The notes below the pieces were generated by a model that was not told the origin of the DNA, did not search any database, and was given only the letters and a program-made list of their open reading frames with translations. A stretch of 5,119 bases of DNA, from the NCBI GenBank assembly GCA_003504855.1, contig DNZD01000016.1:1-5119 (forward strand), given 5' to 3'. Source of the stretch: Cytophagales bacterium (GTDB taxonomy: Bacteria > Bacteroidota > Bacteroidia > Cytophagales > Cyclobacteriaceae). Shown piece after piece: positions 1 to 5,119 of this stretch. Position 1 is the first letter of the stretch, and every line of letters starts with the position of its first letter. Position numbers and translations under genes: made by a program.

Positions 1-438
1 ATACAGGGTGATGACATTGGCGGTGGTGTTCATCATTTGATTGCGCACGTTTACCTCGCCCAGCGAAGCCAATTGCTCGAGGCGGTTGCGGGTGGCAAAC
101 ATTTTGGTACCATCAAACAATGTCCAAACCATTTGTACCGATCCGTTGGTCAGCGTAGACTTGGCGCCATTGCGAATGGTTTCGACATCGGAAAACGTGA
201 TGTTCTGGGAATTGTTATTATTCTTCACGTACGAGCCCGTCGCATTGATCTGTGGGATAAATGCGCCAAACGAGAACCGGAGATCGTTGGCGGCTACGGC
301 AGAAGTTTGCTGGAGTACCCGCACGTCATAATTCTTTTCCAGCGCAGCACTCACCACTTCATCCAAGGTGATATTTTGTGCGGAGGCGGAAAGAAAAGAA
401 AATACAACGAGGGCCAGGGCAGGTAGGTTACGATTCAT
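1..438 (-). CDS. TolC-family outer-membrane efflux channel (N-terminal part, gene runs off the left edge)
   Basis: This is the first 146 codons of an outer membrane factor, the exit duct of a tripartite efflux pump. It has no stop codon and continues past base 1; TolC-family proteins are usually about 420-480 residues, so roughly two thirds is missing. The protein begins with a Sec signal peptide (MNRNLPALALVVFSFLSASA, residues 1-20, probable signal peptidase I cleavage before Q21). The mature part starts with a helix typical of the family, ITLDEVVSAALEKNYDVRV, then a stretch around F60-I66 (FGAFIPQ) and an Asn-rich segment (K78-N82). Around residue 105 comes the family hallmark W-x-L-F-D-G, followed by a long alpha-helical stretch (about residues 110-146). 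The ATG overlaps the end of the pump gene by 11 bases in another frame, consistent with translational coupling. The start is supported by the signal peptide directly after it. Family assignment is firm; the substrate is unknown. Confidence 0.93.
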   Translation of the reverse strand, partial: MNRNLPALALVVFSFLSASAQNITLDEVVSAALEKNYDVRVLQQTSAVAANDLRFSFGAFIPQINATGSYVKNNNNSQNITFSDVETIRNGAKSTLTNGSVQMVWTLFDGTKMFATRNRLEQLASLGEVNVRNQMMNTTANVITLY

Positions 439-3400
439 AAGCAAGTTCCTTGTGAATTTCAGCCTTGTCGCCAGAGTCAAAATCTACGTGTTTCTTTGTG
501 CGCGACAAGTATGAATACATAGCTGGAATAACAAATAGAGTTAGGATCAAAGAGAAGAGTACCCCGCCAACAATTACGATACCGAGCGGGATCCTGCTGG
601 TGGAGGCATCACCCAATGACAAGGCAATCGGTAATGATCCCAGGGCCATGGCGAGGCTCGTCATAAGAATGGGGCGGAGTCGAAGGCGGGAAGCTTCCAA
701 TACGGCTTCGAGTTTATTCATTCCTTCTTCTCGTTTCTTGTTGGCGAACTCAACAATCAAAATACCGTTCTTGGTCACCAGTCCGATCAGCATAATCATA
801 CCAATCTGCGAGAAAATGTTGATGGTTTGGCCGAAGAAGTACAATGAAAGAAATGCTCCACAGATTGCCAATGGCACGGTAAACATGATGATTAGCGGAT
901 CCATGAAACTCTCAAACTGAGCTGCCAGGATCAGATAAATAAGTATCAGGGCGAGGAGAAATGCAAATGAAGTATTGCTTGAGCTTTCAGCGAAGTCGCG
1001 GGAAGTACCGGTAAGGGAAGTCGTAAAGGTGTCATCCAGTTCTTTAGCGGCTATTTCGCGCATCACAGCAATACCATCACTAATCGTTTTGCCCGGAGCC
1101 AAACCCGCAGAGATGGTCGCTGACTTATAACGGTTAAAATGATACAACGAGGGTGGAGTTGTTGATTCTTCAATGCTCACCACGTTATCAATGGATACCA
1201 GTTCGCCGGAATTGGTGCGGACATATAGTTTTTTCAGGTCATCCGGATCATCTCGGTTGAGGCGCGCCACCTGACCCATTACCTGGTATTGCTTACCGTC
1301 TTTGGTGAAATAACCGAAGCGCAGGTTACTGTAGGCCAATTGCAATGTCTGTGAAACGTCCTGTACACTGATCCCGAGTTGAGTGGCCTTCAGGCGATTG
1401 ATGCGCACTTTCAATTCTGGTTTGTTGAACTTAAGGTCGATATCAACACCTTGCAATACCGGGTTGTTATTGGCGGCTTCCAGGAATTTGGGAAGAACCT
1501 GACGAAGTTTTTCAAAGTTGTTGTTCTGAATAACAAATGCAACCGGAAGGCCTCCGCGTCGATTCACAGCAATTGTTTGCTCCTGAATTGGAAATACCCG
1601 ACCCTCTGTGAAGCGTGGCATATTTCGGGATGTCATATCCACGATTTGTTGCTGAGATCGGTTGCGTTCCTTTGGATCGGAAAGGGTAATCCGCACAAAG
1701 CCTGTATTGACAGAGCCCGAGCCCGTGAAACCAGGGGCAGTTACAGACAACGCAATACGACGTTCGGGGATGGAGTCCATCACAAACTTTGTCACCTTGT
1801 CAACATAGTTGTCCATGTAGTCATAGGAAGTGCCCTCCGGGGCAGTCAGCATCAGGCGGAACTGGTTGCGGTCTTCGAGGGGAGCCAATTCAGACTGAAG
1901 GTTGCGGCCGACCACAAATATGGATGCAATGCAGGCCACAATAATGATGAGCGCGGTCCAGCGAACTTTCATGAACGCACCAAGCATTCGCGAGTAGCCG
2001 TTTTCCATTCCAGTGAAGAACGGCTCCGTTAAGTGATAGAAACGGGAGTGACCGCCACCGCTGCGGGTAAGCATGACACTAAGAACAGGGGTGAGGGTCA
2101 ATGACACGAATGCGGAAACCAAAACTGCGCCAGCCACTACAATACCAAATTCACGGAAGAGGCGACCAACAAACCCCTGCAGGAACACGATCGGCAAGAA
2201 TACAACTGCCAGCGTAATCGATGTTGAGATAACGGCAAAGAAAATCTCTTTCGAACCTTCGCGCGCCGCCTTGTATTTGTTCATCCCCAACTCAAGTTTC
2301 TTGAAGATGTTCTCGGTAACAACAATACCATCATCTACCACAAGACCTGTAGCCAACACGATGCCCAGCATGGTGAGCACATTGATGGAGAAACCAAGGA
2401 GGTACATGATAAAGAATGTCGCGATGAGTGATACCGGAATATCAATCAAAGGTCGGATGGCAATGAGGAAGTCGCGGAAGAAGAGGTATATAATCAATAC
2501 GACCAGGAAGATTGAAACCAAAAGGGTTTCCTGCACTTCCGTGATCGAACGTTTGATAAATACGGTTTGATCCAGTGCAATGTTAAGGTGAATGTCTTCC
2601 GGAATCTCTTTCTTCAACTGCTCATACCGCCGGTAGAACTCGTTTGAGATCGCCACATAGTTGGAGCCAGGCAACGGCACAATGGCCAATCCTACCATGG
2701 GGATGCGGCTCTCACGGAGGATCGATTCTTCATTCTCAGGGCCGAGCAATGCCTGACCAATATCCTTAAGACGAATATCACCTGAGGCGGTGTTTCGAAT
2801 AATTACATCGTTGAATTCTTCTTCGGTATAAAGACGACCAAAGGTGCGTACCGTCAATTCAGTGGCATCGCCGGCAATTTTTCCGGAGGGTAACTCAATG
2901 TTCTCGCGGCTCAGGGCCTGTTGTACATCGAGTGCGGTTAGGTTATAGGCACTTAGTTTCGATGGATCGATCCAGATGCGCATCGCATATTTCTTCTCTC
3001 CCCAGATCTGGATACTGCTCACCCCGGGAATCGTCTGGAGGCGCTCCACCAGTACGTTGTTGGCATATTCGGTAAGCTGGAGCGGGTTGCGTGAATCGCT
3101 CTGTACCGTCATCGAAAGAATGATGTCACCACCCGAATCGGCCTTGGACACCACCGGAGGGGAAGTAAGGTCCTGCGGCAGTGAACGAACAGCCTGCGAT
3201 ACCTTATCGCGCACATCATTGGCGGCAGACTCCAGGTCCACGCCCAATTCAAATTCAATGTTGATGTTGCTGTTGCCTACGCTGGAGTTGGAGGAAATGT
3301 TTTTAATCCCGGCAATGCCATTGATAGACTTCTCCAGCGGCTCAGTGATCTGCGACTCGATAATGTCAGCGTTAGCGCCGGAATACGAAGTCCGCACGTT

Positions 3401-3535
3401 GATGATTGGCGGGTCAATGGCCGGGTAGTCCCGTACCCCGAGAAACGTAAATCCGATCGCGCCAAACAGCACGATCATGATGTTCATCACAAACGTGAGA
3501 ACCGGTCGGCGGATGCTGAGTTCGGAAATGTTCAT
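428..3535 (-). CDS. RND-superfamily efflux pump, HAE-1/AcrB type, inner-membrane transporter
   Basis: A complete 1035-residue proton-driven pump that should form a trimer in the inner membrane and export hydrophobic or amphiphilic compounds. The length is normal for AcrB-like proteins (about 1030-1050). It has the duplicated architecture: TM1 (about 11-31), a large periplasmic domain (about 32-336), TM2-TM6 (about 337-488), TM7 (about 527-542), a second periplasmic domain (about 543-853) and TM8-TM12 (about 854-1010). The proton-relay residues match AcrB: D401 and D402 in TM4 (GLVVDDGIVV; AcrB D407/D408), K922 in TM10 (GLVTKNGILIVEF; AcrB K940), and R952 and T959 in TM11 (RLRPILMTS; AcrB R971/T978). 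The TM4 Asp pair points to HAE-1 rather than an SecDF or MmpL relative. Its ATG overlaps the adaptor stop in an ATGA junction and has no Shine-Dalgarno sequence, so coupled translation is likely. The nearest subfamily (AcrB, MexF or MdtC-like) and the substrate cannot be fixed by eye, so no symbol is given. Confidence 0.97.
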   Translation of the reverse strand: MNISELSIRRPVLTFVMNIMIVLFGAIGFTFLGVRDYPAIDPPIINVRTSYSGANADIIESQITEPLEKSINGIAGIKNISSNSSVGNSNINIEFELGVDLESAANDVRDKVSQAVRSLPQDLTSPPVVSKADSGGDIILSMTVQSDSRNPLQLTEYANNVLVERLQTIPGVSSIQIWGEKKYAMRIWIDPSKLSAYNLTALDVQQALSRENIELPSGKIAGDATELTVRTFGRLYTEEEFNDVIIRNTASGDIRLKDIGQALLGPENEESILRESRIPMVGLAIVPLPGSNYVAISNEFYRRYEQLKKEIPEDIHLNIALDQTVFIKRSITEVQETLLVSIFLVVLIIYLFFRDFLIAIRPLIDIPVSLIATFFIMYLLGFSINVLTMLGIVLATGLVVDDGIVVTENIFKKLELGMNKYKAAREGSKEIFFAVISTSITLAVVFLPIVFLQGFVGRLFREFGIVVAGAVLVSAFVSLTLTPVLSVMLTRSGGGHSRFYHLTEPFFTGMENGYSRMLGAFMKVRWTALIIIVACIASIFVVGRNLQSELAPLEDRNQFRLMLTAPEGTSYDYMDNYVDKVTKFVMDSIPERRIALSVTAPGFTGSGSVNTGFVRITLSDPKERNRSQQQIVDMTSRNMPRFTEGRVFPIQEQTIAVNRRGGLPVAFVIQNNNFEKLRQVLPKFLEAANNNPVLQGVDIDLKFNKPELKVRINRLKATQLGISVQDVSQTLQLAYSNLRFGYFTKDGKQYQVMGQVARLNRDDPDDLKKLYVRTNSGELVSIDNVVSIEESTTPPSLYHFNRYKSATISAGLAPGKTISDGIAVMREIAAKELDDTFTTSLTGTSRDFAESSSNTSFAFLLALILIYLILAAQFESFMDPLIIMFTVPLAICGAFLSLYFFGQTINIFSQIGMIMLIGLVTKNGILIVEFANKKREEGMNKLEAVLEASRLRLRPILMTSLAMALGSLPIALSLGDASTSRIPLGIVIVGGVLFSLILTLFVIPAMYSYLSRTKKHVDFDSGDKAEIHKELAYES
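447..451 (-). promoter_or_regulatory. Possible Shine-Dalgarno-like AAGGA before the TolC-family gene
   Basis: On the minus strand AAGGA lies 8 bases before the ATG of the channel gene, inside the 3' end of the pump gene. The other two genes of the operon have no purine-rich sequence at this distance (the adaptor has a pyrimidine-rich CACTTCCCT and the pump CAACGGTCT before their ATGs). Bacteroidota make little use of Shine-Dalgarno pairing, so this may be chance; coupling to the overlapping pump gene could be enough for initiation. Confidence 0.3.
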
Positions 3536-4593
3536 AGACCGTTGGGGATGTGTTTAACCGTAGACAACTTCACTTTTGCATTCGGACGGATGGACATCAG
3601 ACCCGTGGTGATCACCGTGTCACCAACGTGGATGCCGCGCAACACCTGTACGTAGGCAGAGTCGCGGATGCCGGTTTCCACCACAGTAAACAACGCACTG
3701 TCCTTGCGGAGTACAATTACCTGTTTGTTGCGGGCCTGGGGGATCACTGCCTGTGACGGGATCATCATCGCCATGGTGTCTTTGCCGAGCTGGAGATTTA
3801 CCTTGGCGAACACGCCGGGCACCAATTCATTATCGTTGGCGCTGACGATGGCGCGTATCTTCAGGGTGCGCGTATTTTGTTCCACGTTTCCTTCAGTAGC
3901 CAGCACCACCGCTTTGTGGACTTTCACACCACCGTCTACTTTGAATTGCACCACATATCCATTGCCGATCTTCTGCGCATATTTTTCAGGCACTGAAAAC
4001 TCCAACTTAAGTTGCTTCACTTCGCGCAGGGAGGTAATAATGTCAGCGGGTGACAGGTAGGCTCCAAGGCTCACACGGCGTAATCCGATCTTGCCTTCAT
4101 ACGGGGCGCGAATTTCTGTTTTTGAAATGGCGATGCGGGTTGACTGAATGTCCGCTTTCAGGTTGTCCACGGCGAGTGCGCTGAGGTCGAAGTCCTGCTG
4201 ACTAATACCATTGATGGCCAGTAGTTCCTTTTGGCGTTCTACCGTTTTGATAGCGATTTGCAACTGTACTTCCAGTTTGCGCAGCTGGGCCTGCAGGTCC
4301 TGGTCAAAGAGCTTTACGAGGAGTGCGCCTTTGGACACGATGGCGCCTTCAGGCAGGTTCATCTGGATGATGCGGCCACTTACTTCAGAGCGGATCTGTG
4401 TCTCTTCGGCGGGGAAGAGTGTGCCGGGCACTTCCACGTCTTCGCTTACCGAGCTGGTTTGGACAACGAAGCCCTCAGCAACGATAGGTGGGCGTTTGCC
4501 CATGGCGGCAGTTTCCACCTTTTTGGGCTTACAGCCGGGCAAGGCGAGGAGGGTAGCGAGGGCAAACAGGGTAAAAAGACGTTCCAGGTGCAT
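3532..4593 (-). CDS. RND efflux periplasmic adaptor (membrane fusion protein, HlyD/AcrA family), lipoprotein
   Basis: A 353-residue adaptor that links the inner-membrane pump to the TolC-like duct. It starts with a lipoprotein signal peptide: hydrophobic residues 5-18, then lipobox L18-P19-G20-C21, so the mature protein should be lipidated at C21. Domains in order: first half of the barrel-sandwich (lipoyl-like) fold, about 65-97 (SEVSGRI and PEGAIVSKGALL); an alpha-helical hairpin, about 98-156; the second lipoyl half, about 157-190 (KTEIRAPYEGKIG); a beta-barrel, about 191-270; and a membrane-proximal domain, about 271-346 (IPSQAVI, GLMSIRPNAKV). R120, L124 and S131 at the hairpin tip fit the R-x3-L-x6-S motif known to dock on TolC. 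It is shorter than AcrA (397 residues) with a short hairpin. The ATG is the first possible start after an in-frame TGA at 4606-4608 and is needed for the signal peptide. First gene of the operon; overlaps the pump gene by 4 bases (ATGA). Confidence 0.95.
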   Translation of the reverse strand: MHLERLFTLFALATLLALPGCKPKKVETAAMGKRPPIVAEGFVVQTSSVSEDVEVPGTLFPAEETQIRSEVSGRIIQMNLPEGAIVSKGALLVKLFDQDLQAQLRKLEVQLQIAIKTVERQKELLAINGISQQDFDLSALAVDNLKADIQSTRIAISKTEIRAPYEGKIGLRRVSLGAYLSPADIITSLREVKQLKLEFSVPEKYAQKIGNGYVVQFKVDGGVKVHKAVVLATEGNVEQNTRTLKIRAIVSANDNELVPGVFAKVNLQLGKDTMAMMIPSQAVIPQARNKQVIVLRKDSALFTVVETGIRDSAYVQVLRGIHVGDTVITTGLMSIRPNAKVKLSTVKHIPNGL

Positions 4594-4614
4594 AGGGAAG
4601 TGAATTCAGGGGGG

Positions 4615-4647
4615 CAAAGTTCGCTTGTTAACACCGTAAAAGCACAA
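4615..4647 (-). promoter_or_regulatory. Weak candidate promoter proximal to the efflux operon
   Basis: On the minus strand TTG (4645-4647) and GAACTTTG (4615-4622) are separated by 22 bases. The second element differs from the Bacteroidota -7 consensus TAnnTTTG only in its first base, and the spacing is within the range reported for this promoter type (the -33 element is TTG or TTTG). Transcription would start roughly 10-15 bases before the adaptor ATG, giving a very short leader. This is pattern matching by eye and the loss of the initial T weakens it. Confidence 0.22.
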
Positions 4648-4685
4648 TTCGTTTCGAAAGAATGGCAGGCGGTGATTTTGATAGA

Positions 4686-4710
4686 CTTTCGGTGGTTAGA
4701 CCACCCAAAG
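4686..4710. repeat. Imperfect inverted repeat in the spacer before the efflux operon (possible operator)
   Basis: The arms GGTGGT (4691-4696) and ACCACC (4700-4705) are perfect over 6 bases around a 3-base centre, TAG. After one C/C mismatch the symmetry continues with CTTT (4686-4689) against AAAG (4707-4710). The whole element spans 25 bases, about the size of an operator for a dimeric repressor, and lies about 93 bases before the adaptor ATG. Efflux operons are often controlled by TetR-, MarR- or similar repressors binding such sites, but no regulator gene is visible in the window. It could also form an RNA hairpin; no T-tract follows it on either strand, so a standard terminator is unlikely. 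The rest of the 261-base spacer (4594-4854) holds no convincing gene. Confidence 0.45.
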
Positions 4711-4712
4711 AG

Positions 4713-4740
4713 GAAAGTTATTCCGTTGCCTAAGGCTAAA
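4713..4740 (-). promoter_or_regulatory. Weak candidate promoter upstream of the palindrome
   Basis: On the minus strand TTTA (4737-4740), 16 bases of spacer, and TAACTTTC (4713-4720). The second element matches TAnnTTTG except for the last base; the first differs from TTTG in one base and the spacing is slightly short. If used, the start site would fall close to the right arm of the palindrome at 4686-4710, leaving a leader of a little over 100 bases before the adaptor ATG. Low confidence; it competes with the candidate at 4615-4647. Confidence 0.2.
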
Positions 4741-4854
4741 TAATGATAGCTGAGTTATTCGATGGGAGCAGGCACTTATAATGAACCTATGAGGGGATAT
4801 AGACAAAGTGCCATGATCGAGATGATACTCAAGGGCCCCGCCATTTGCACTAAG

Positions 4855-4940
4855 TACCCGGGACGGGAATTGAACCCGTACGACTATTACTAGCCACAGG
4901 ATTTTAAGTCCTGCGTGTCTACCAATTCCACCACCCGGGC
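4855..4940 (-). tRNA. trnL(uaa): tRNA-Leu (anticodon TAA)
   Basis: An 86-base class II tRNA that reads TTA and TTG leucine codons. The acceptor arms GCCCGGG (4934-4940) and CCCGGGT (4856-4862) pair over 7 bases with a G1-U72 wobble, and the discriminator is A (complement of 4855), as expected for leucine. The D arm contains GTGG-AATTGGTAG-ACAC. The anticodon arm is CAGGA-CTTAAAA-TCCTG, with anticodon TAA at 4904-4906. A long variable arm can form a short GGC/GTC stem, and the T arm is ACGGG-TTCAATT-CCCGT. The 3' CCA is not encoded (CTT follows), so it must be added after transcription. It lies in the same direction as, and upstream of, the efflux operon. Confidence 0.98.
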
Positions 4941-4981
4941 TTCGAGCAGTCTTACGTTCAGGGCCAAACCGGACAGAAACT

Positions 4982-5006
4982 AAAAAAGTGTGGGGGGACC
5001 ACACTT
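4982..5006 (-). terminator. Probable intrinsic terminator after tRNA-Gly
   Basis: On the minus strand the arms AAGTGTGG (4999-5006) and CCACACTT (4986-4993) form a perfect 8-bp stem around a 5-base loop, TCCCC. The descending arm runs straight into a T-tract (six consecutive T, complement of 4982-4987, two of them in the stem). This is the shape of a Rho-independent terminator for transcription coming from tRNA-Gly. The stem is only moderately GC-rich and the T-tract short, so partial read-through into tRNA-Leu is possible. Confidence 0.6.
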
Positions 5007-5052
5007 AATTAGTTTTGAACTTATCGGTCAACCGCTAACGACTAACCCTGAT

Positions 5053-5119
<67 letters not shown>

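Noticed and set aside
37..426. A 129-codon plus-strand open frame opposite the TolC-family gene.
   Set aside because: The minus-strand frame has a signal peptide and the W-x-L-F-D-G hallmark; the plus-strand frame shows no recognisable domain and is a shadow.
1379..2032. A 217-codon plus-strand open frame, and others at 465-920, 2073-2570 and 2976-3428.
   Set aside because: All lie opposite the well-supported pump gene, have low-complexity or unusual compositions and no recognisable family; they are antisense shadows.
4231..4743. A 170-codon plus-strand open frame running from within the adaptor gene into the spacer.
   Set aside because: Most of it is antisense to the adaptor gene, and the part in the spacer has no protein-like pattern or start signal of its own.
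4807..4851. Possible terminator just after tRNA-Leu (AGTGC at 4807-4811 with GCACT at 4847-4851).
   Set aside because: Only 5 paired bases around a 35-base loop and a poor T-tract; not distinguishable from chance.
4741..4854. Possible attachment site or integrated element beside the tRNA-Leu 3' end.
   Set aside because: I see no second copy of the tRNA 3' end in the window and no integrase; the neighbouring operon looks like ordinary chromosomal content.
4941..4981. Possible promoter directly before tRNA-Leu (GGTTTGG on the minus strand).
   Set aside because: The TTTG has neither a TA at the right distance before it nor a TAnnTTTG element 17-23 bases after it, so it fits neither promoter element.
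4696..5004. A 102-codon minus-strand open frame crossing tRNA-Leu.
   Set aside because: Its middle (SPGGGIGRHAGLK...) is the translation of the tRNA-Leu gene itself, a common false protein call; the rest is spacer without protein-like features.

Overview
The window looks like chromosomal DNA from a member of the Bacteroidota, possibly a Cytophagales-like lineage. The grounds are two tRNA genes without an encoded CCA end, the near absence of Shine-Dalgarno sequences, promoter-like sequences that fit the Bacteroidota -33/-7 pattern better than the sigma-70 one, and the general character of the proteins. The lineage is an inference, not a sequence-matched identification.

Everything real that I can see is on the minus strand, so transcription runs from the right edge to the left. 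In that direction the order is: a tRNA-Gly(GCC) cut by the right edge (5054-5119), a hairpin plus T-tract that looks like an intrinsic terminator (4982-5006), a complete tRNA-Leu(TAA) (4855-4940), a 261-base spacer with an imperfect palindrome and two weak promoter candidates (4594-4854), and then a tightly packed three-gene operon. The operon encodes a lipoprotein membrane fusion (adaptor) protein (3532-4593), an inner-membrane RND pump of the HAE-1/AcrB type (428-3535), and the N-terminal 146 residues of a TolC-family outer-membrane channel (1-438), which continues beyond the left edge.

The three proteins are the parts of one tripartite, proton-driven efflux machine. The RND protein binds substrate in the periplasm or outer leaflet and pumps it with the proton motive force, the adaptor bridges the periplasm, and the TolC-like protein forms the exit duct. 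The genes overlap (4 bases, ATGA, between adaptor and pump; 11 bases between pump and channel), which suggests coupled translation and balanced production. The proton-relay residues of the pump and the TolC-docking R-L-S motif of the adaptor are intact, so the system appears functional. The substrate cannot be told from the sequence, and no regulator gene lies in the window.

I found no evidence of a novel system, mobile element, CRISPR array or defence locus. The most interesting non-coding items are the palindrome upstream of the operon, a possible operator, and the hairpin between the two tRNA genes.
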